Of a DNA stretch of 64,000 bases, positions 44,401 through 55,574 are shown piece by piece. Below the pieces are notes generated by a model. The model worked only from the letters and a program-made list of their open reading frames with translations, searched no databases and was not told the origin of the DNA. Numbering within the stretch: position 1 is the stretch's first letter; the number at the start of each line of letters is the position of its first letter. Made by a program: the position numbers and the translations under genes. The stretch spans positions 8,388,098-8,452,097 of the forward strand of contig NC_047071.1 of NCBI RefSeq assembly GCF_902459465.1, given 5' to 3'. The stretch comes from Asterias rubens (lineage: Eukaryota; Echinodermata; Asteroidea; Forcipulatida; Asteriidae).

Positions 44401-47400
44401 GCGATCGGGTGCAGTGTTCAAAAAAAGCTACGGGTAAAACAAAACCAGTGTATTGTGCAGTTCAGCTCGACGAAGACAAATGTTTACTTTTGTTTGCAAC
44501 GGAGGCCGGTTAGAATAAAAGCTCAAGAATAACATGTTCAGATTAAAGGAACACGTTGCCTTGGATCGGTCGAGTTGTTCTTTGAAAAGCGTTCTGTAAC
44601 CGTTTGTTATCAAATGCATATTATGGTTAGAAAGATGTTGTAAAAGTAGAATACAATGATCTACACAAATATGCCTCGAAATTGCGTGGTTTTCTTTTTA
44701 CCTCGTCGATTAACACGGTTGGCCATTTATGGGAGTCATCTTTTTGACTCCCATATCAGGCCGACCGTGTTAGTTCTCGACGTAAAAGGAAAACTGTGCA
44801 ATATTGAGTGATACTTGTGTGGATCATTATATTCTACTTTTAAAATATCTTTCTAATCATATGCATTTCATAACAAACGGTTGCAAACGCTTTGTATAGA
44901 CCAACTCATCCGATCCAAGGCAACGTATCCCTTTAAAATTAAATTTGAAACCCTTAACCTATGCCGGGTTTGGATGCAAATATCTCGGAAGTAAACATTA
45001 TTTCCATCTCAAGAATTCGTGAAATTAAAATCCCCAGGACACCAATTGGTCACGTGACACTTCCCGAGCTCCAAGCACAGCAGGATGAAAACATATAATG
45101 TCAAAATATAGAGTCTTTGTTGAGAAACTGATAGCCTTTGCACTTATTGAATCCCTGTTTGTGTTGCTGGCCAATAATTGTTGATATGCCCATATTTGGC
45201 GCAACATTCTCACGCAACTGAAATGGTGCAAGCTGCATGTGCTAACATTTATCGTTTCATCGACACATTAAAGACACTGGGCACTATTGGTAATTGTCAA
45301 AGGATCAGTCTCTCACTTGGTGTATCCCAACATATGCATAAAATAACAAACCTGTCGAAGTTGTGAGATAATAATGGAATAAAACACCCTTGTCACACGA
45401 AGTTGTGATTTCGAGACCTCAAATTCTAAATTTGAGGTCTCGAAATCAAATTCGTGGAAAGTGACTTCTTTCTCGACAACTATTTTGGCACTTCACAGAG
45501 GGAGCCGTTTCCCACAATGTTTTATACTATCAACCTCGTCCTATTACTCGTCACTAAGTAAGATTTTAAGCTAATAATTATTTTGAGTAATTTATTACAA
45601 ATAGTGTCCACTGCCTTTAACGAACATGAACAACATTTAAATCAAATAACCGATCACAACATGTGGCAGGGGTATTAAAAATGTTCAAGTATTTTTGATG
45701 ACATCCATGAAATAAATGGTCCTGTTTGCCAGGGGGTATGGGGAAGTATTGCATTGGGCAATGACACCGTAGTAAAGCCCTGGGCCCAATTTCATAGAGC
45801 TGCTTAAACACAAAATGTTGCTTAAGCAAAAAAAATCATGCTTAGTAAATTCAGATTACCGGCCAAGACCCCACTCAATTGTTATGCTAAGTAAACAACA
45901 GCTAAATACCAGTTACAAGCAATGTATATGGCATGAAATTTTGGCCGGTAGCATGTGTAAATTAAGCAAGCTATTTTTTTTGCTTACGCAGCTCTTTGAA
46001 ATTGGCCCCTGGTCATACTTCCTGTGAATGCTAAGTGATTTTTAACGTCACATGGCTGTTTTCGCAGCGAATATTTTGCAGGAAACTAGCACAGTTCAGC
46101 TGTTGTGTGTCAATATTATGCGAATTTGTGACGTCAAAATTCGTATTGCAATCGTATTCATATTCGCGGGAACTTTTTATTTAGAGGGGGTATAATTCGC
46201 CAGGCCATGGGACTCCCCATATCAAATTGAGCAAAAGATACAATTTCAATAGTCAAAAAAATAATGATAAATACCCCTTTACTGTAAAATGCTGTGTGAA
46301 TATTTTTGTTGTGTTGGTGAATACTAAGCATTTTTTCACTCATTTCCATGGGAGTTTATTTAGTGTTATGCACCCACAGGGATTATGGAGGGGTTTAGCG
46401 GATTGACCCCAAACCCTTTTCGTTTGACGAATGGGGCCGCAACTGGAAAGTTATACAAGTAACAAATTGTTATTTTTTAGAACTTTTGAATTGTGGATAT
46501 TATGACAAAAATTGAAAATTTCCCCTGAAGACCAATGTAATATTGGCTGCTAGTCCCTGGTGGAATGTACATGGTCACTCTCTTTTGTACAAATAAAAAT
46601 CGCACGAATGGTACTGCGGTTTCCTACTTGACGTTTTTTGTGGGATATTTCCTAATAAATTTAACTAAAGTTTGTTTTTTGGGGTCATCAATCTCTATGC
46701 GAAAAACGTAGCTATTTCATCGCATCTTCGTTCTACTGACGTATTCGGTAGTCGTATAATGGTCGTCGACAAAAGGGAGGATACCTGCACGCACGCGAAC
46801 AAATTCGTGAACGTAAACGTCAGCAACTTGTGTTGTTAAGAGCTCACGATTTTAGCATACGTGAAGTTACCATTTTTCCCCTCAGGTACGTACATGCAGA
46901 CATCATACGTGAGCATGAATTGAGCCCTAAGTGGTGACGTCATCTAGAAACAAAACATTTTTATTTGTTCGCGTAACGTGCATCTACTCTCGCTTATGTT
47001 TCTTTGAGCGACGTTAAACCTCAGGGGTGCGATAAAACAACACCGCAAGAAACGCTCAGGTAACGTTGTCTCAATGTTTATATCAGTTGTCATTTTACGT
47101 GCAAACACCGCTGCTGTTAACATTGAGTCACGTACGGATTGTGTTTATATAAAGGGGAGTCGACTATAAATTTCGCTGTTACACCAACGTCTGACGTTAT
47201 ACCATAGTTGTGAGAACGTCAAATTGTTAGCTGATGTGTACATGGCTGCTCGATTCATGCAGGGCTAGGGACCGATAGACCATTGACTTCTTAGCAGGAT
47301 AGCCGCCGAATATTGACACGATTATTTAACTCTCAGTTTTTCCTCTCTTTCATTTCCCCGCCACAATAATAAAGAATGTGTATGAACTTGACGGGTGTTT

Positions 47401-48965
47401 TCTGCTATTGTCAAGAGATTAGTGGGTCATAAGGTCATTTAGTTTTATTTTCAATAACATGCTTGGTGTTTACCCCCATACGGGTTTCAATATTTTCTGC
47501 CAGAAAAATCCAGTAGAAAAGACTATAAAAAGTGATTGTATTTTGTGTCCACAATGAAACTCTTTACTCGCTCCCACCCTCGCTCTTCCTTTATCTATTT
47601 TCTCTGCTTGTTTATAGAGGCACCAGCCAGGAATTGACTGGGGTCGCTGTCCTTAAGCTCATTTGACTCCACTGTGCTACATTCAAACTTCCTTGTGGAC
47701 TTTTGAATCTGTGGTATATCGCACCTGCCAAGTGGCGTCACTTTAAGATTCGCATCCCCCGGTTAGCCCATTCAAAATATATTTTATTTGTGTGTACGCA
47801 TGACAACACAAGCAATGTTTGCAATGATACAAAAAGTCAGGACTCAATGTTTACAACTACTTGTCTATGTACACACAAATATTAGTTGGGTATTTACCGC
47901 AACTTCAGAAGTTCTGTAGTAATCATGTGAGGTTTTTTTCGGCAGCACCATGTGTAAACCTCTTCTACTGAGTAGAGATGGTTCCGAAAAGAACCGAGAA
48001 ACCCACGGGAATCCGGGGAGATTCAGAATAGAGTCGGAACGCAATCACCGCGACCCACCGCGACAGACATTTAACGACTTGTCCACAAGTCTAGGATAAT
48101 CACGATCAGAGCATACTGATCGAAACCTCGAGTTGCTGGGTGGTTCTTTTCCGAACCAACACTCTCAAAATAGTTTTACACCGTAAACCTACTTGGTGCC
48201 GTAAACCTACTTGATTACACTTCAAAAATTAATGCAAAATGTCAACACCTTACCTGGTTTATGAGTAATGGGGAGAGGTTGGTAGTATAAAACATTGTGA
48301 TAAACGGCTCCCTCTGAAGTGGATTAGTTTTCGAGAAAGAAGACATTTTTCACGAATTTGATTTCGAGACCTCAGATTTAGAATTTGAGGTCTCGAAAGT
48401 AAGCATCTGAACGCACACAACTTCGTGTGACAAAGGTGTTTTTTCTTTCATTATTATCTCGCAGCTTCGACGACCGATTGAGCAAATTGTGAAAATGTTT
48501 ACCCAATTGGTTGTCAAAGTAATGTTGCGAGAGAACTATGGAAGAAAAAACACTTTCTGATGCCTTGAATTCAAGACCTCAGTTGGGGCCTCTTATTCAA
48601 CAATTTAGTGAGAAATTACCTTTTTCTCGAAAACTACGTTACTTCAGAGGGAGCCGTTTCTCACAATGTTTTATACTATTAACAGCTCTCTCTTGTTACC
48701 AAGTAGCCTTTAATTTTATGCTAACAATTAATTCGAGTAATTACCAATAGAGTCCAGTGCCTTCAAGACGAAATAATGCATGTTTTTGTTTATTACTCAC
48801 GATAACGACAATTCGCGCTACGTTTTTGTTAATTTTAACCAAAGAGAAAAAAATACTCACCACCAGAACGAATATTCCCGCCATTTCAGCCAAAATTCCA
48901 CGAAGGATTTCATTCTTTGTTGTGATTCGGCGACGAACACTGTTTGGTACCAAAGCAACACCCAT
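38476..48965 (-). CDS. Aquaglyceroporin (AQP3/7/9/10-like), six exons
   Basis: Exons in transcript order: 48965-48861, 43534-43408, 42430-42293, 41028-40910, 40100-39883, 38677-38476. The 909 nt encode 302 residues, and every junction is GT-AG and in phase. The protein is a membrane channel for water, glycerol and small solutes. Both pore motifs are intact: HVNPAIT (NPA at 82-84) and SPMNPARDFAGR (NPA at 214-216, then R217). The Asp after that Arg marks the glycerol-conducting branch. FGLYYPAIEHF (117-128) and FGPTGTGGIFCTYP in loop C match AQP3-type proteins. NRT at 133-135 is a possible extracellular glycosylation site. WWWIP (242-246) begins helix 6, and the tail is acidic and cytosolic. 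Human AQP3 also has six coding exons. Intron 1 is 5.3 kb. Introns carry several foldback repeats. No disabling change is seen. Confidence 0.93.
38806..39130 (+). mobile_element. Family 1 foldback, diverged copy
   Basis: In the last aquaporin intron. Retains TGAGAAACGGCTCCCTCTGA, the central GAGACCTCAGAATT inverted repeat and ATACACCAAGTGAGAAGGCT. Both ends have decayed. Confidence 0.6.
39150..39272. repeat. SINE-like fragment
   Basis: AAGGAAGGAGGTTTCAGTGT, TAGATGTCGGAAAAACTC and CTGAAAACCCAATCC parallel the 53455-53668 and 3345-3565 repeats. The tRNA-like part is missing. Confidence 0.4.
39601..39833. mobile_element. Foldback, GGGTGCGTTCGTTTAGCTTCCC family, long copy
   Basis: GGGTGCGTTCGTTTAGCTTC and GAAGCTAAACGAACGCACCC are near-perfect arms. 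The interior differs from the shorter copies and is GC-rich, with many GGTCA/TGACC motifs. Confidence 0.75.
40205..40230 (+). repeat. Poly-T tract
   Basis: A run of over 20 T within an aquaporin intron. No SINE body is recognised next to it. Confidence 0.6.
41190..41484 (+). mobile_element. Family 1 foldback, left-truncated copy
   Basis: Central GAGACCTCAAGTTTAG inverted repeat followed by the complete right half to TGTCCACACTGCCTTTAA. In an aquaporin intron. Confidence 0.65.
41808..42192 (+). mobile_element. Family 1 foldback, full copy
   Basis: TTAA at both ends with near-perfect terminal repeats and centre. It ends 100 bp short of the 138 nt aquaporin exon. Confidence 0.75.
42861..43202 (+). 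mobile_element. Family 2 foldback, diverged full copy
   Basis: TTAAAGGCACACGGTGCCTT at the left, GGCAACAAATCCCTTAA at the right, with inner arms CTTCGTGAACTTCGT / ACGAAGTAAGAATG. In an aquaporin intron. Confidence 0.55.
43540..44542. other. No recognisable gene (aquaporin intron 1)
   Basis: AT-rich with a G-rich run near 43765-43790. No feature supported. Confidence 0.35.
44543..44936 (+). mobile_element. Family 2 foldback, full copy
   Basis: TTAAAGGAACACGTTGCCTT and AAGGCAACGTATCCCTTTAA ends, central GGGAGTCATCTTTTTGACTCCC hairpin region. In aquaporin intron 1. Confidence 0.75.
45268..45620 (-). mobile_element. Family 1 foldback, full copy
   Basis: TTAAAGACACTGGGCACTAT to GTGTCCACTGCCTTTAA, with the central GAGACCTCAAATTC inverted repeat. 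In aquaporin intron 1. Confidence 0.75.
45782..46009. mobile_element. Foldback, GGGCCCAATTTCATAGAGC family
   Basis: GGGCCCAATTTCATAGAGCT at the left; GCAGCTCTTTGAAATTGGCC at the right. Inner TGCTTAAGCAAAAA / TTTTTTTTGCTTACG arms. Confidence 0.7.
46020..47930. other. No recognisable gene (aquaporin intron 1)
   Basis: Mostly unique. The region 46730-47240 is richer in ACGT and CGT motifs, and a + strand TATAAAGGGGAG occurs near 47150. No open frame or exon could be tied to it. Confidence 0.35.
47935..48165. mobile_element. Foldback / ribozyme-element relative
   Basis: GCAGCACCATGTGTAAACCT, a GGTTCC-GAAA-AGAACC hairpin near 47990, and CGATCAG-agcata-CTGATCG-AAACC at 48108-48131. The last is the stem II plus GAAAC arrangement of a hammerhead, but the CTGANGA core is lost. 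GGTTCTTTTCCGAACC at the right end mirrors the left hairpin. Confidence 0.4.
48235..48768. mobile_element. Two family 1 foldbacks joined
   Basis: A forward copy (to about 48488) lacks its outer right end and runs directly into a diverged reverse copy ending near TCCAGTGCCTTCAAG. It lies 95 bp 3' of the first aquaporin exon, in intron 1. Confidence 0.6.
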
Positions 48966-49396
48966 TGTGTAAAAACCCTGGCCGAGTTGTTGAGTTGTAA
49001 AGGCCTGTAATAAAAAGGTAAGTTATTTGCAATATCATAACTTTATGCAAAACTGTGTTTCTTTTTGAATGGAGGGCAGGCCAACATTGTTTGGTGTTTG
49101 ACTTTTGACCCAACAGCTAAAACGAGAGGTGAAAAACCTTCAACGAAAATAATACCTGTTCCAGCGTACTGCTTTGGAACAGTTAATGACTAATTACTTA
49201 ATTTATGTGCGCGCACCCTGAGGTACACAGTGTCTCTAGTGCACATACCGTGTTGCATATTGATCGTCAAGTTGGAGAAGGCATCAAAATAACCCTGGGC
49301 AGTACACTGGTACATATTAACCAAAACCTTTAAGGACAAATCTGAAGAAAACGGACAAGTTACAGTTTCTTTCACATTCTTGTGTCCAACGAAGCC

Positions 49397-50782
49397 ATGG
49401 CGTGGTTGAACTTGAACATGGTGAAGCTTTTAATCATCTTTGTTTATCTCATACCTGGATATTACAAAACTAACGGGAGATGTCTCCGCGGAGCTATAAA
49501 AGGAACTTGTCCCGCAGGATGGAGCAAGTGGACAAATCACTGCTACAAGGTTACTGATGAGGCCCTTGAATGGGTTCATGCAAAAGATAAATGCATTGAG
49601 ATAGGGGGCGTGATGGCCACCCCAAATACTCTGGAGGAGCAGTCACACCTCTTGAGTCTTGCATCTACTATTTGGATAGACTGCAATGATATTGATTTGA
49701 TTAATTTAAGTGTCTCGACATATTATCAGATATTATGCAGGTTTAGCATGCGAACGGATACGGTTAGTGCGACGGATACGTCATCATTATGACGTCATAA
49801 ACTACTCGCTATCCGCTAAACGTACAGACGACACAATGGGAGGTTTCGCACGCGAGCAGATACACATACGTATACGTTTAGCAATGCGTAACATACTCTT
49901 GTGTATATGTTTGTGTGCGAAACCTCCATATCAGTGTCGTATGTACTAGAGCGGATAGCGAGTAGTCTATGACGTCATAATGATGACGTTTCCGTCGCAC
50001 TAACCGTATCCGTTCAAATGCGAAACCGTCCCTTGTTACACGTTACGGATATCTAAGCGTATGCGTATGCGTATCCGTTCGCGTGCGAAACCTCCCTAAT
50101 GATGGTACATGTTCAGGCAATGCATAAGCAGGCAAGGCATAAAGTACTACCACAACGGGAGTTACATGCCGTCTAGAGACTATCGAAGCTTCATTTTTTT
50201 TTTTTTTTTTTAACTTCACATTATTCAACCGCAGTGTGTATTCCAACAACCCTGATCTTGCTTGATCTTGGGATACCGCGTACAATAAACATTCTCGGAA
50301 AAACACTAAAATCTAAAAAGAGGGACAAACTTAATCGCTGGATTTAACATTATTATCCCCAAAACCTCTCTGAATGACTAATGTTTCAAATCTTTGATGA
50401 TTTTAATATTGAGATTTCCGCTTTAATTAGCCTTCGAGAAAGACTGTTTGGGTCGTTTTTATTTATTTGCATTTATACCATAGCTCCTTTGATAATATAA
50501 AAATATCGAATTATGATGTCTTTATAGCGCACGTTTAATCAATGCGCTTAGTATGTACATACATAAAGAGAGGTTATATTGAAATTAATGAATTGATTCC
50601 AATTTTATGTCTACCTTATCTTTAAAGGCACCTGGGTGTGCAAGGATGGAACAACTGATGTTGACTTCAGGAATTGGATGGATGGGCAGCCTGCTGGTAA
50701 AGGCCGCACTGAGAATTGTGCTATGCTTTGGGCTCTAGACTGGTCTTCAGGCTGGGCTGATGGGCGATGTACTACTTGGTAG
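49397..50782 (+). CDS. C-type lectin-like secreted protein, two exons seen, C-terminally truncated by a stop
   Basis: Exon 1 is 49397-49709 and exon 2 is 50628-50782 (phase 1 junction). Residues 9-19 (VKLLIIFVYLI) with the following segment act as a signal peptide. The lectin-type domain starts at CPAGWSKWTNHCYKV and continues through WVHAKDKC and WIDCNDID, then in exon 2 TWVCKDGTTDVDFRNWMDGQ and ENCAML. Such domains bind sugars or other ligands outside the cell, often in echinoderm immunity. The usual Ca-site motifs are poor: QPA in place of EPN/QPD, and WADGRC in place of WND. After CTTW a TAG (50780-50782) precedes YPAVCK, which would hold the last conserved cysteine; the frame then runs to TAA at 50813-50815. 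The first ATG is used; a GTG upstream is not. The exon 1 donor (TTAA|GTGTCT) is weak. Either a pseudogene or a truncated variant. Confidence 0.65.
49739..50093. mobile_element. Layered foldback in the lectin intron
   Basis: Arm A (49739-49816, GGTTTAGCATGCGAACGGAT) has its ~78 bp reverse complement at 49946-50025. Arm B (49850-49905, GGGAGGTTTCGCACGCGAGC) has its reverse complement at 50040-50093, overlapping the fold of A. It begins 30 bp after the proposed exon 1 donor. No coding content. Confidence 0.7.
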
Positions 50783-50815
50783 TACCCGGCAGTGTGTAAG
50801 CAATCAGTGGCATAA

Positions 50816-51335
50816 AGGTATACCAATGATGAGTTTGGTTTCGCTAAAGGGCCTAATAATGGTGCATGGAACGTGACCAATTCCATTCGGGACTGTGTGG
50901 AGTTCTGGTATCAGTGGAGAGAGTACATATAGAGTCAATGTTTTGTTTATTTTAAATTGTAACATTTTAAATTATTCCCCCCCCCCCATTTGGGGTGTGG
51001 GTTTCGGCTTAAAAAAAATTCGCTTAAGCAATTTTATCCCGCTTTTGTATGTAGTTGGTATCCTACATCTTTATATTTTTAGTCTGTAGGCCTATGTATG
51101 CATTTGGATGTAACTTTTATATGGGAAACATTTTATGGCTCTGCTTACATATTAGCAAAGAATCGGGAATTCTGTGCTTGAAACGACAACCGTGTTCTAC
51201 GACTTAGCAGGGACTTTTGTTCTGGTGCGTTTGCGTACTCCACCTACTGGGCATTCTTTATTCACATAGCTAGTGCAGAAATTCGGCGCTTGCAAAGTAA
51301 GCAGAGAATTACAAAAGTGCAGAGTTCGGTAGTGA
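50816..51335. other. Likely 3' region of the lectin gene
   Basis: A C-run at 50980-50988 and GCTTAAGCAA motifs near 51010. No other gene recognised. Confidence 0.35.
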
Positions 51336-51338
51336 GCA

Positions 51339-51620
51339 GGGCCCAATTTCATGGCTCTGCTTACCGCCGAATTCTGCGCTTACGATCACGATTCCCCACT
51401 TACCGCCGAATTCTGCGCTTACGATCACGATTCCCCACTAACCGCCGAATTTCTGCGCTAGCCTTGTAAGCGTAGAATGCCGAGTAAAGTGGAGTACGCA
51501 CGCGCAGAAGCCCAAATTCACCGCTAACCCGTGAAATACGCTTGCCGTAAGCACAGAATTCCCTGCTCCCGTTAGCGCCGGTTCCATGCTTACGGTAAGC
51601 AGAGCCATGAAATTGGGCCC
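51339..51620. mobile_element. Foldback, GGGCCCAATTTCATGGCTCTGC type
   Basis: GGGCCCAATTTCATGGCTCT and AGAGCCATGAAATTGGGCCC are perfect 20 bp ends. The interior holds a tandem duplication of CCGAATTCTGCGCTTACGAT and the sequence shared with 24751-24903. Confidence 0.75.
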
Positions 51621-51958
51621 AGAGCGGTGATGGGGACCTGATGTGATTTTAATGATCTGAAACTAACAAGAGTTAGCCTTATACCATTTCCATCTCCTAG
51701 AATGTGAGGTTTTTTTTCTTCAGCAACACCATGGCAACAACAGCGACAACGAAATCATTACTCTTTCAGCTTGAAAAGTTCCATTGAAATTTTGAAGGTC
51801 AGAAGCGCACGTTGAATTCACATTGATTACTAACTGCGGCACACTTACAATGACCTCAATAATTAAGGGATGAAAAGGGTAGAGACGAGTTCTTAAACGG
51901 CCGTTGAAAACCGGCAGGGTCGAGAGCGTTTATCACACGGCCACGACTCTGCCAGGTT

Positions 51959-52262
51959 TTAAAGACAATGGACAATATTGGTATACACTTGGTGTATCTC
52001 AACATAGTTATGCTTTAAATAACAAATATGTGAAAATTTGAGCTCGATTGGTCATCGGAGTTGCGAGATAACTATGAAAGAAAAAACACCCTTGTCACAC
52101 GAAGTCGTGTGCTTTTAGATGCTTGATTTCGAGACCTCCAGTTCAAAACTTGAGGTCTCGAAATCAAATTCGTGGAAAATTACTTCTTTCTCGAAAACTA
52201 TGTCACTTCCGAGGGAGCCGTTTCTCACAATGTTTTAAACCATCAACCTCTCCCATTACTTT
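51959..52262 (-). mobile_element. Family 1 foldback, truncated
   Basis: TTAAAGACAATGGACAATAT to the CCATCAACCTCTCCCATTAC segment, then abruptly joined to a sequence shared with 36719-36803. Confidence 0.65.
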
Positions 52263-52369
52263 GAAACGCAGCAACAACTGGAGAGGCAAAATAGCTTTAG
52301 TTTGAACGTATGAAAATGAAGTTGACTGCTCATTTGCCGAGTTTGACCGAGAAAACCTATATTATTTTG

Positions 52370-53400
52370 AATATGTACAGAGTCCCTCACAAAAGGTAGT
52401 ATATCGCATTCAGTGATTTTAAATAAAATGTCACACTTCGACGTCACGCTTCGAGGCTAGTAGGAGTGGCCTCTATTATTATAGGTCAATCCCCATCTAT
52501 AATTACCTTTCACACACATTCATTTCACACACAGTCGAATCCTACATAATTAACGTTAAATGCAGTGAAGCAAGCAGACGACCGATCTTAAGCTGTGCTT
52601 TGATTGATCCGATGTAATGTTTGTCAGCTGCACTCACATCACCCTGGACCAATTAAAATACACATATGTAAATGAACGTCACTGCATGTTTATCCAAGAC
52701 ATCATTGTATCCAATGAAATCACTGGTTTGCTTTGCCAGAAGGCCTACGTTGGTTATTCTTTCCCTGGTTGGCTAATGGAAGATCTGACGATGTTTGCGA
52801 TACCTTCCCAACATTCAAAATGTTTAAATCTTTTATGATCCATTTGAATCTTCACACACCAAACCGTCGAAGGTGACATTCTATTAAGTATTTGGCCTCC
52901 AACAAGAGTCTCCAAAGGCACTTTATAAAGCATTTATGTGATTGTGCAATACAATTAAATCTATTCTTTCTGACACCAACCATACACAACATGTAACTCG
53001 GCAAATTCCGGACCAACTCCAGAAGTAACCAGGGTGTTTTATTTTTGCAGAGAAAGAGCACGGCTCACTGTTCATGCAGCTATCAAATACAATGAGCAAT
53101 TCCAGCCATGGGCTGTCGTTTGGCTGGCTCGAATCCCTTATTACGTATTATGGGGAAAATGTGATCATTAAGTGTTAAATATTTGCATTGTTACTAATAT
53201 TGTTCACAACCTGCGAGTGTTAGACCGTCAAAAAAAACAAAGCTGTAGAAAAACTTCCTCCCCGATAGGAACGAACTTTGATTTATTGGTTTTTGTATCA
53301 TTCATTGTTTTATGATTGCAATGTTTGCACAACAGTGTGGATTATCAAGTTGTAATTAAGGTGTTTCATTTCGTTTCATATGTTCTCGTTGGGAAGCTAA
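52370..53400. other. No recognisable gene
   Basis: Short open frames on both strands (52617-53061) match nothing known to me. Confidence 0.35.
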
Positions 53401-53404
53401 GGAC

Positions 53405-53456
53405 TCTCGGAAAAGCAAAACTTAATCATAGTATGATTAAGTTGGCTTTTCCGAGA
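53405..53456. repeat. Strong hairpin
   Basis: TCTCGGAAAAGC pairs with GCTTTTCCGAGA, and inside it CTTAATCAT-agt-ATGATTAAG forms a perfect 9 bp stem. It sits at the 5' edge of the SINE-like repeat. Confidence 0.6.
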
Positions 53457-53668
53457 TATCAAGAACCTAAATGTAGAGAAAACAAGGAAGGAAGTTTCTG
53501 TTTTAGATGTTGGCGGAAATTCCCCGAAGATTTAATTCCAAAGAAAACGCGGGCAATCATACAGGGACTGAAAACAGAATCCAGATCGTGCACCGTTGGG
53601 GTTCGAACCAGGGCCCTAGAGGTTGAAGGCGAGGAAAGATACCACTGATGCTAACTCGGCCATCCGGT
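53455..53668 (-). repeat. tRNA-derived SINE-like repeat
   Basis: TTTTAGATGTTGGCGGAAAT, GACTGAAAACAGAATCC and GGGGTTCGAACCAGGGCCC (B box GGTTCGAACCCC on -), ending in CTAACTCGGCCATCCG. Same family as 3345-3565. The 110-codon open frame on + is incidental. Confidence 0.55.
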
Positions 53669-53818
53669 GGTTTCAATGCCATCAAACGGTTTCCGACGAG
53701 CACCTACACTCAAAATGACCACCTTAAAGCAATGTGGTGCGATTCGTGAAGGCCTAAAGCTAATGAAAACCAAAATGAAACATCTCAACAATTTTTAAGC
53801 GAGGAATCCGAAATTGTA

Positions 53819-54206
53819 TTAAAGACATGGACACCTTTGATAGTTGTCAAAGACTAGTCTTCTCTATTGGTGTATCTCAACATATGCATACAATTACAAA
53901 CCTGTGCAAATTTGAACTCAATTGGTCGTCGAAGTTGCGAGATAATAATGAAAGAGAAAAAACACCCTTGTATCACACGAAGTTATGTGCTTTCTGATGC
54001 TTGATTTCGAGGCCTAAAATTTAAATCTGAGGTCTCGAAATCAAATTCGTTGAAAATTACTTCTTTCTCGAAAACTACGTTACTTCAGAGGGAGCCGTTC
54101 CTCACAATGTGTTATACTATCAACAGCTCCCCATTGCTCGTTACCAAGTAAGGTTTTATGCTAATAATTATTTTGAGTAATTACCAATAGTGTCCACTGC
54201 CTTTAA
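53819..54206 (-). mobile_element. Family 1 foldback, full copy
   Basis: TTAA ends, AAAGACATGGACACCTTTGA at the left, GTGTCCACTGCCTTTAA at the right. The central palindrome has small deletions. Confidence 0.75.
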
Positions 54207-54958
54207 TTTGATGTGCAATGATATACAAATGAGAACAATTTTGTTTTATTGTGATGCAATTTTTAAATTTGTATCATTTTGTTACCGATCGTTCATATTG
54301 TCGCAGCGTAAACAAATCATTGTCATGGCCGTGTTTATTTTCCCACAGTGAGTGTGCAATAAAGTTGTAATATCTCTCTGTTTGTCTGTCTTTCTGTCTG
54401 TCTAATCTATAACTCACTTCGAACATCTCAAACATACGAGTGCTTCAGGAAAACTTTAGGCCTATACTACGACTTACTTTACCACAAGTGGTCCAATGAG
54501 TGGTGTAGTGCCCTCACTGCACAGGAAACTCTGTCTGAACAGCAAGATCTTTCTACGTCTGGTGCAAAGGCAAGCCAGACCAGTGTGTGCTCTATGGGGG
54601 ATCGAGCAGTGATTTTAACGCATAGCAGACCGAGTGGGTTTCCGCTGGTCCGTTCTGTGTGATTAAAGGGCCAATTGCAGTTCAAGTTGATAGTGTCAAA
54701 ACTGTGTTATGCAAACAATCTAAAGTTGTGAACCTATGCATACAAATTACAAGGCTCCACAGCAAATGATTGTTGAAATGTTTGACAGGGGCCTTGGCCT
54801 AACCTCTTAGAACTGCCTGTAAGTGGCTAAAGCTTACGCAATTATTTGCAAGATACCGTACAAAGATTGTGAATGTGATGTGGTATTTTGGCTGTTCGCA
54901 TAATGGTGTTGTGCTTAGCTAAAGTGCTACACTATAACTGATTTTGGCTGTCGAACCA
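54207..54958. other. No recognisable gene
   Basis: A short CTGT/CTGTCT microsatellite at 54374-54402. Otherwise nothing supported. Confidence 0.35.
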
Positions 54959-55108
54959 GGGGTGGATTTCACAAAGAGTTAGGACTCGTCTTATCTCGAG
55001 TTAGGACCAGCTACTCGTCCTAACTTAGGACTATCCATGCAATTTGTATATCTTATAGGACTAGTCCTAAGTTAGGACTAGTCCTAACTCTTTGTGAAAT
55101 CGACCCCA
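54959..55108. mobile_element. Foldback, GGGGTGGATTTCACAAAG family, copy 1
   Basis: GGGGTGGATTTCACAAAGAG and CTCTTTGTGAAATCGACCCC are its ends; the interior repeats TTAGGACTAGTCCTAA in both orientations. Confidence 0.75.
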
Positions 55109-55141
55109 GATCTGTCTTAGGGGAACATTGCCACCACTCCT

Positions 55142-55308
55142 GGGGTGGATTTCACAAAGGTAGTCCTAATTAAGGACTAGTCCTAGGCAATGCTAAGAGA
55201 TAGGACCGGTCCTAAGTTAGGACGTCCTAACTTAGGACCAGTCCTATCTCTTAGCATTGCCTAGGACTAGTCCTATAAGTTAGGACTACCTTTGTGAAAT
55301 CCACCCCT
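55142..55308. mobile_element. Foldback, GGGGTGGATTTCACAAAG family, copy 2
   Basis: Lies 33 bp after copy 1. The arms are over 70 bp (GGGGTGGATTTCACAAAGGT to CTAGGCAATGCTAAGAGATA) and almost perfect, so the whole element folds into one hairpin. Confidence 0.8.
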
Positions 55309-55435
55309 GGAGCACGGGGCGGAAACAGGGTTACCCCTTTCGCAGTATCCAAGAGGATGTAGGCATTGGGTATCATTCATTAGTAGTTGGTGAGTTCTAA
55401 TGTATACCTCTTAACCTTTTACGAAACAGTTATTG

Positions 55436-55530
55436 TAACGTGCTTTGCTCAAGGGCACAAGTTGTCATTACCGGGATTCGAACCCACAATTTGCTGCTGA
55501 CAACAGCGCAGCTTGGGTCTGATGAACTAC
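55436..55530 (-). repeat. tRNA-like SINE fragment
   Basis: TTGCTCAAGGGCACAAG and CCGGGATTCGAACCCACA (B box on -), then a TCTGATGAACTA tail. Same family as 10684-10848. Confidence 0.55.
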
Positions 55531-55574
55531 AAACGGCTTGTTCTAAAGACACGCTATAGCTTTGTGTGCTGTAA

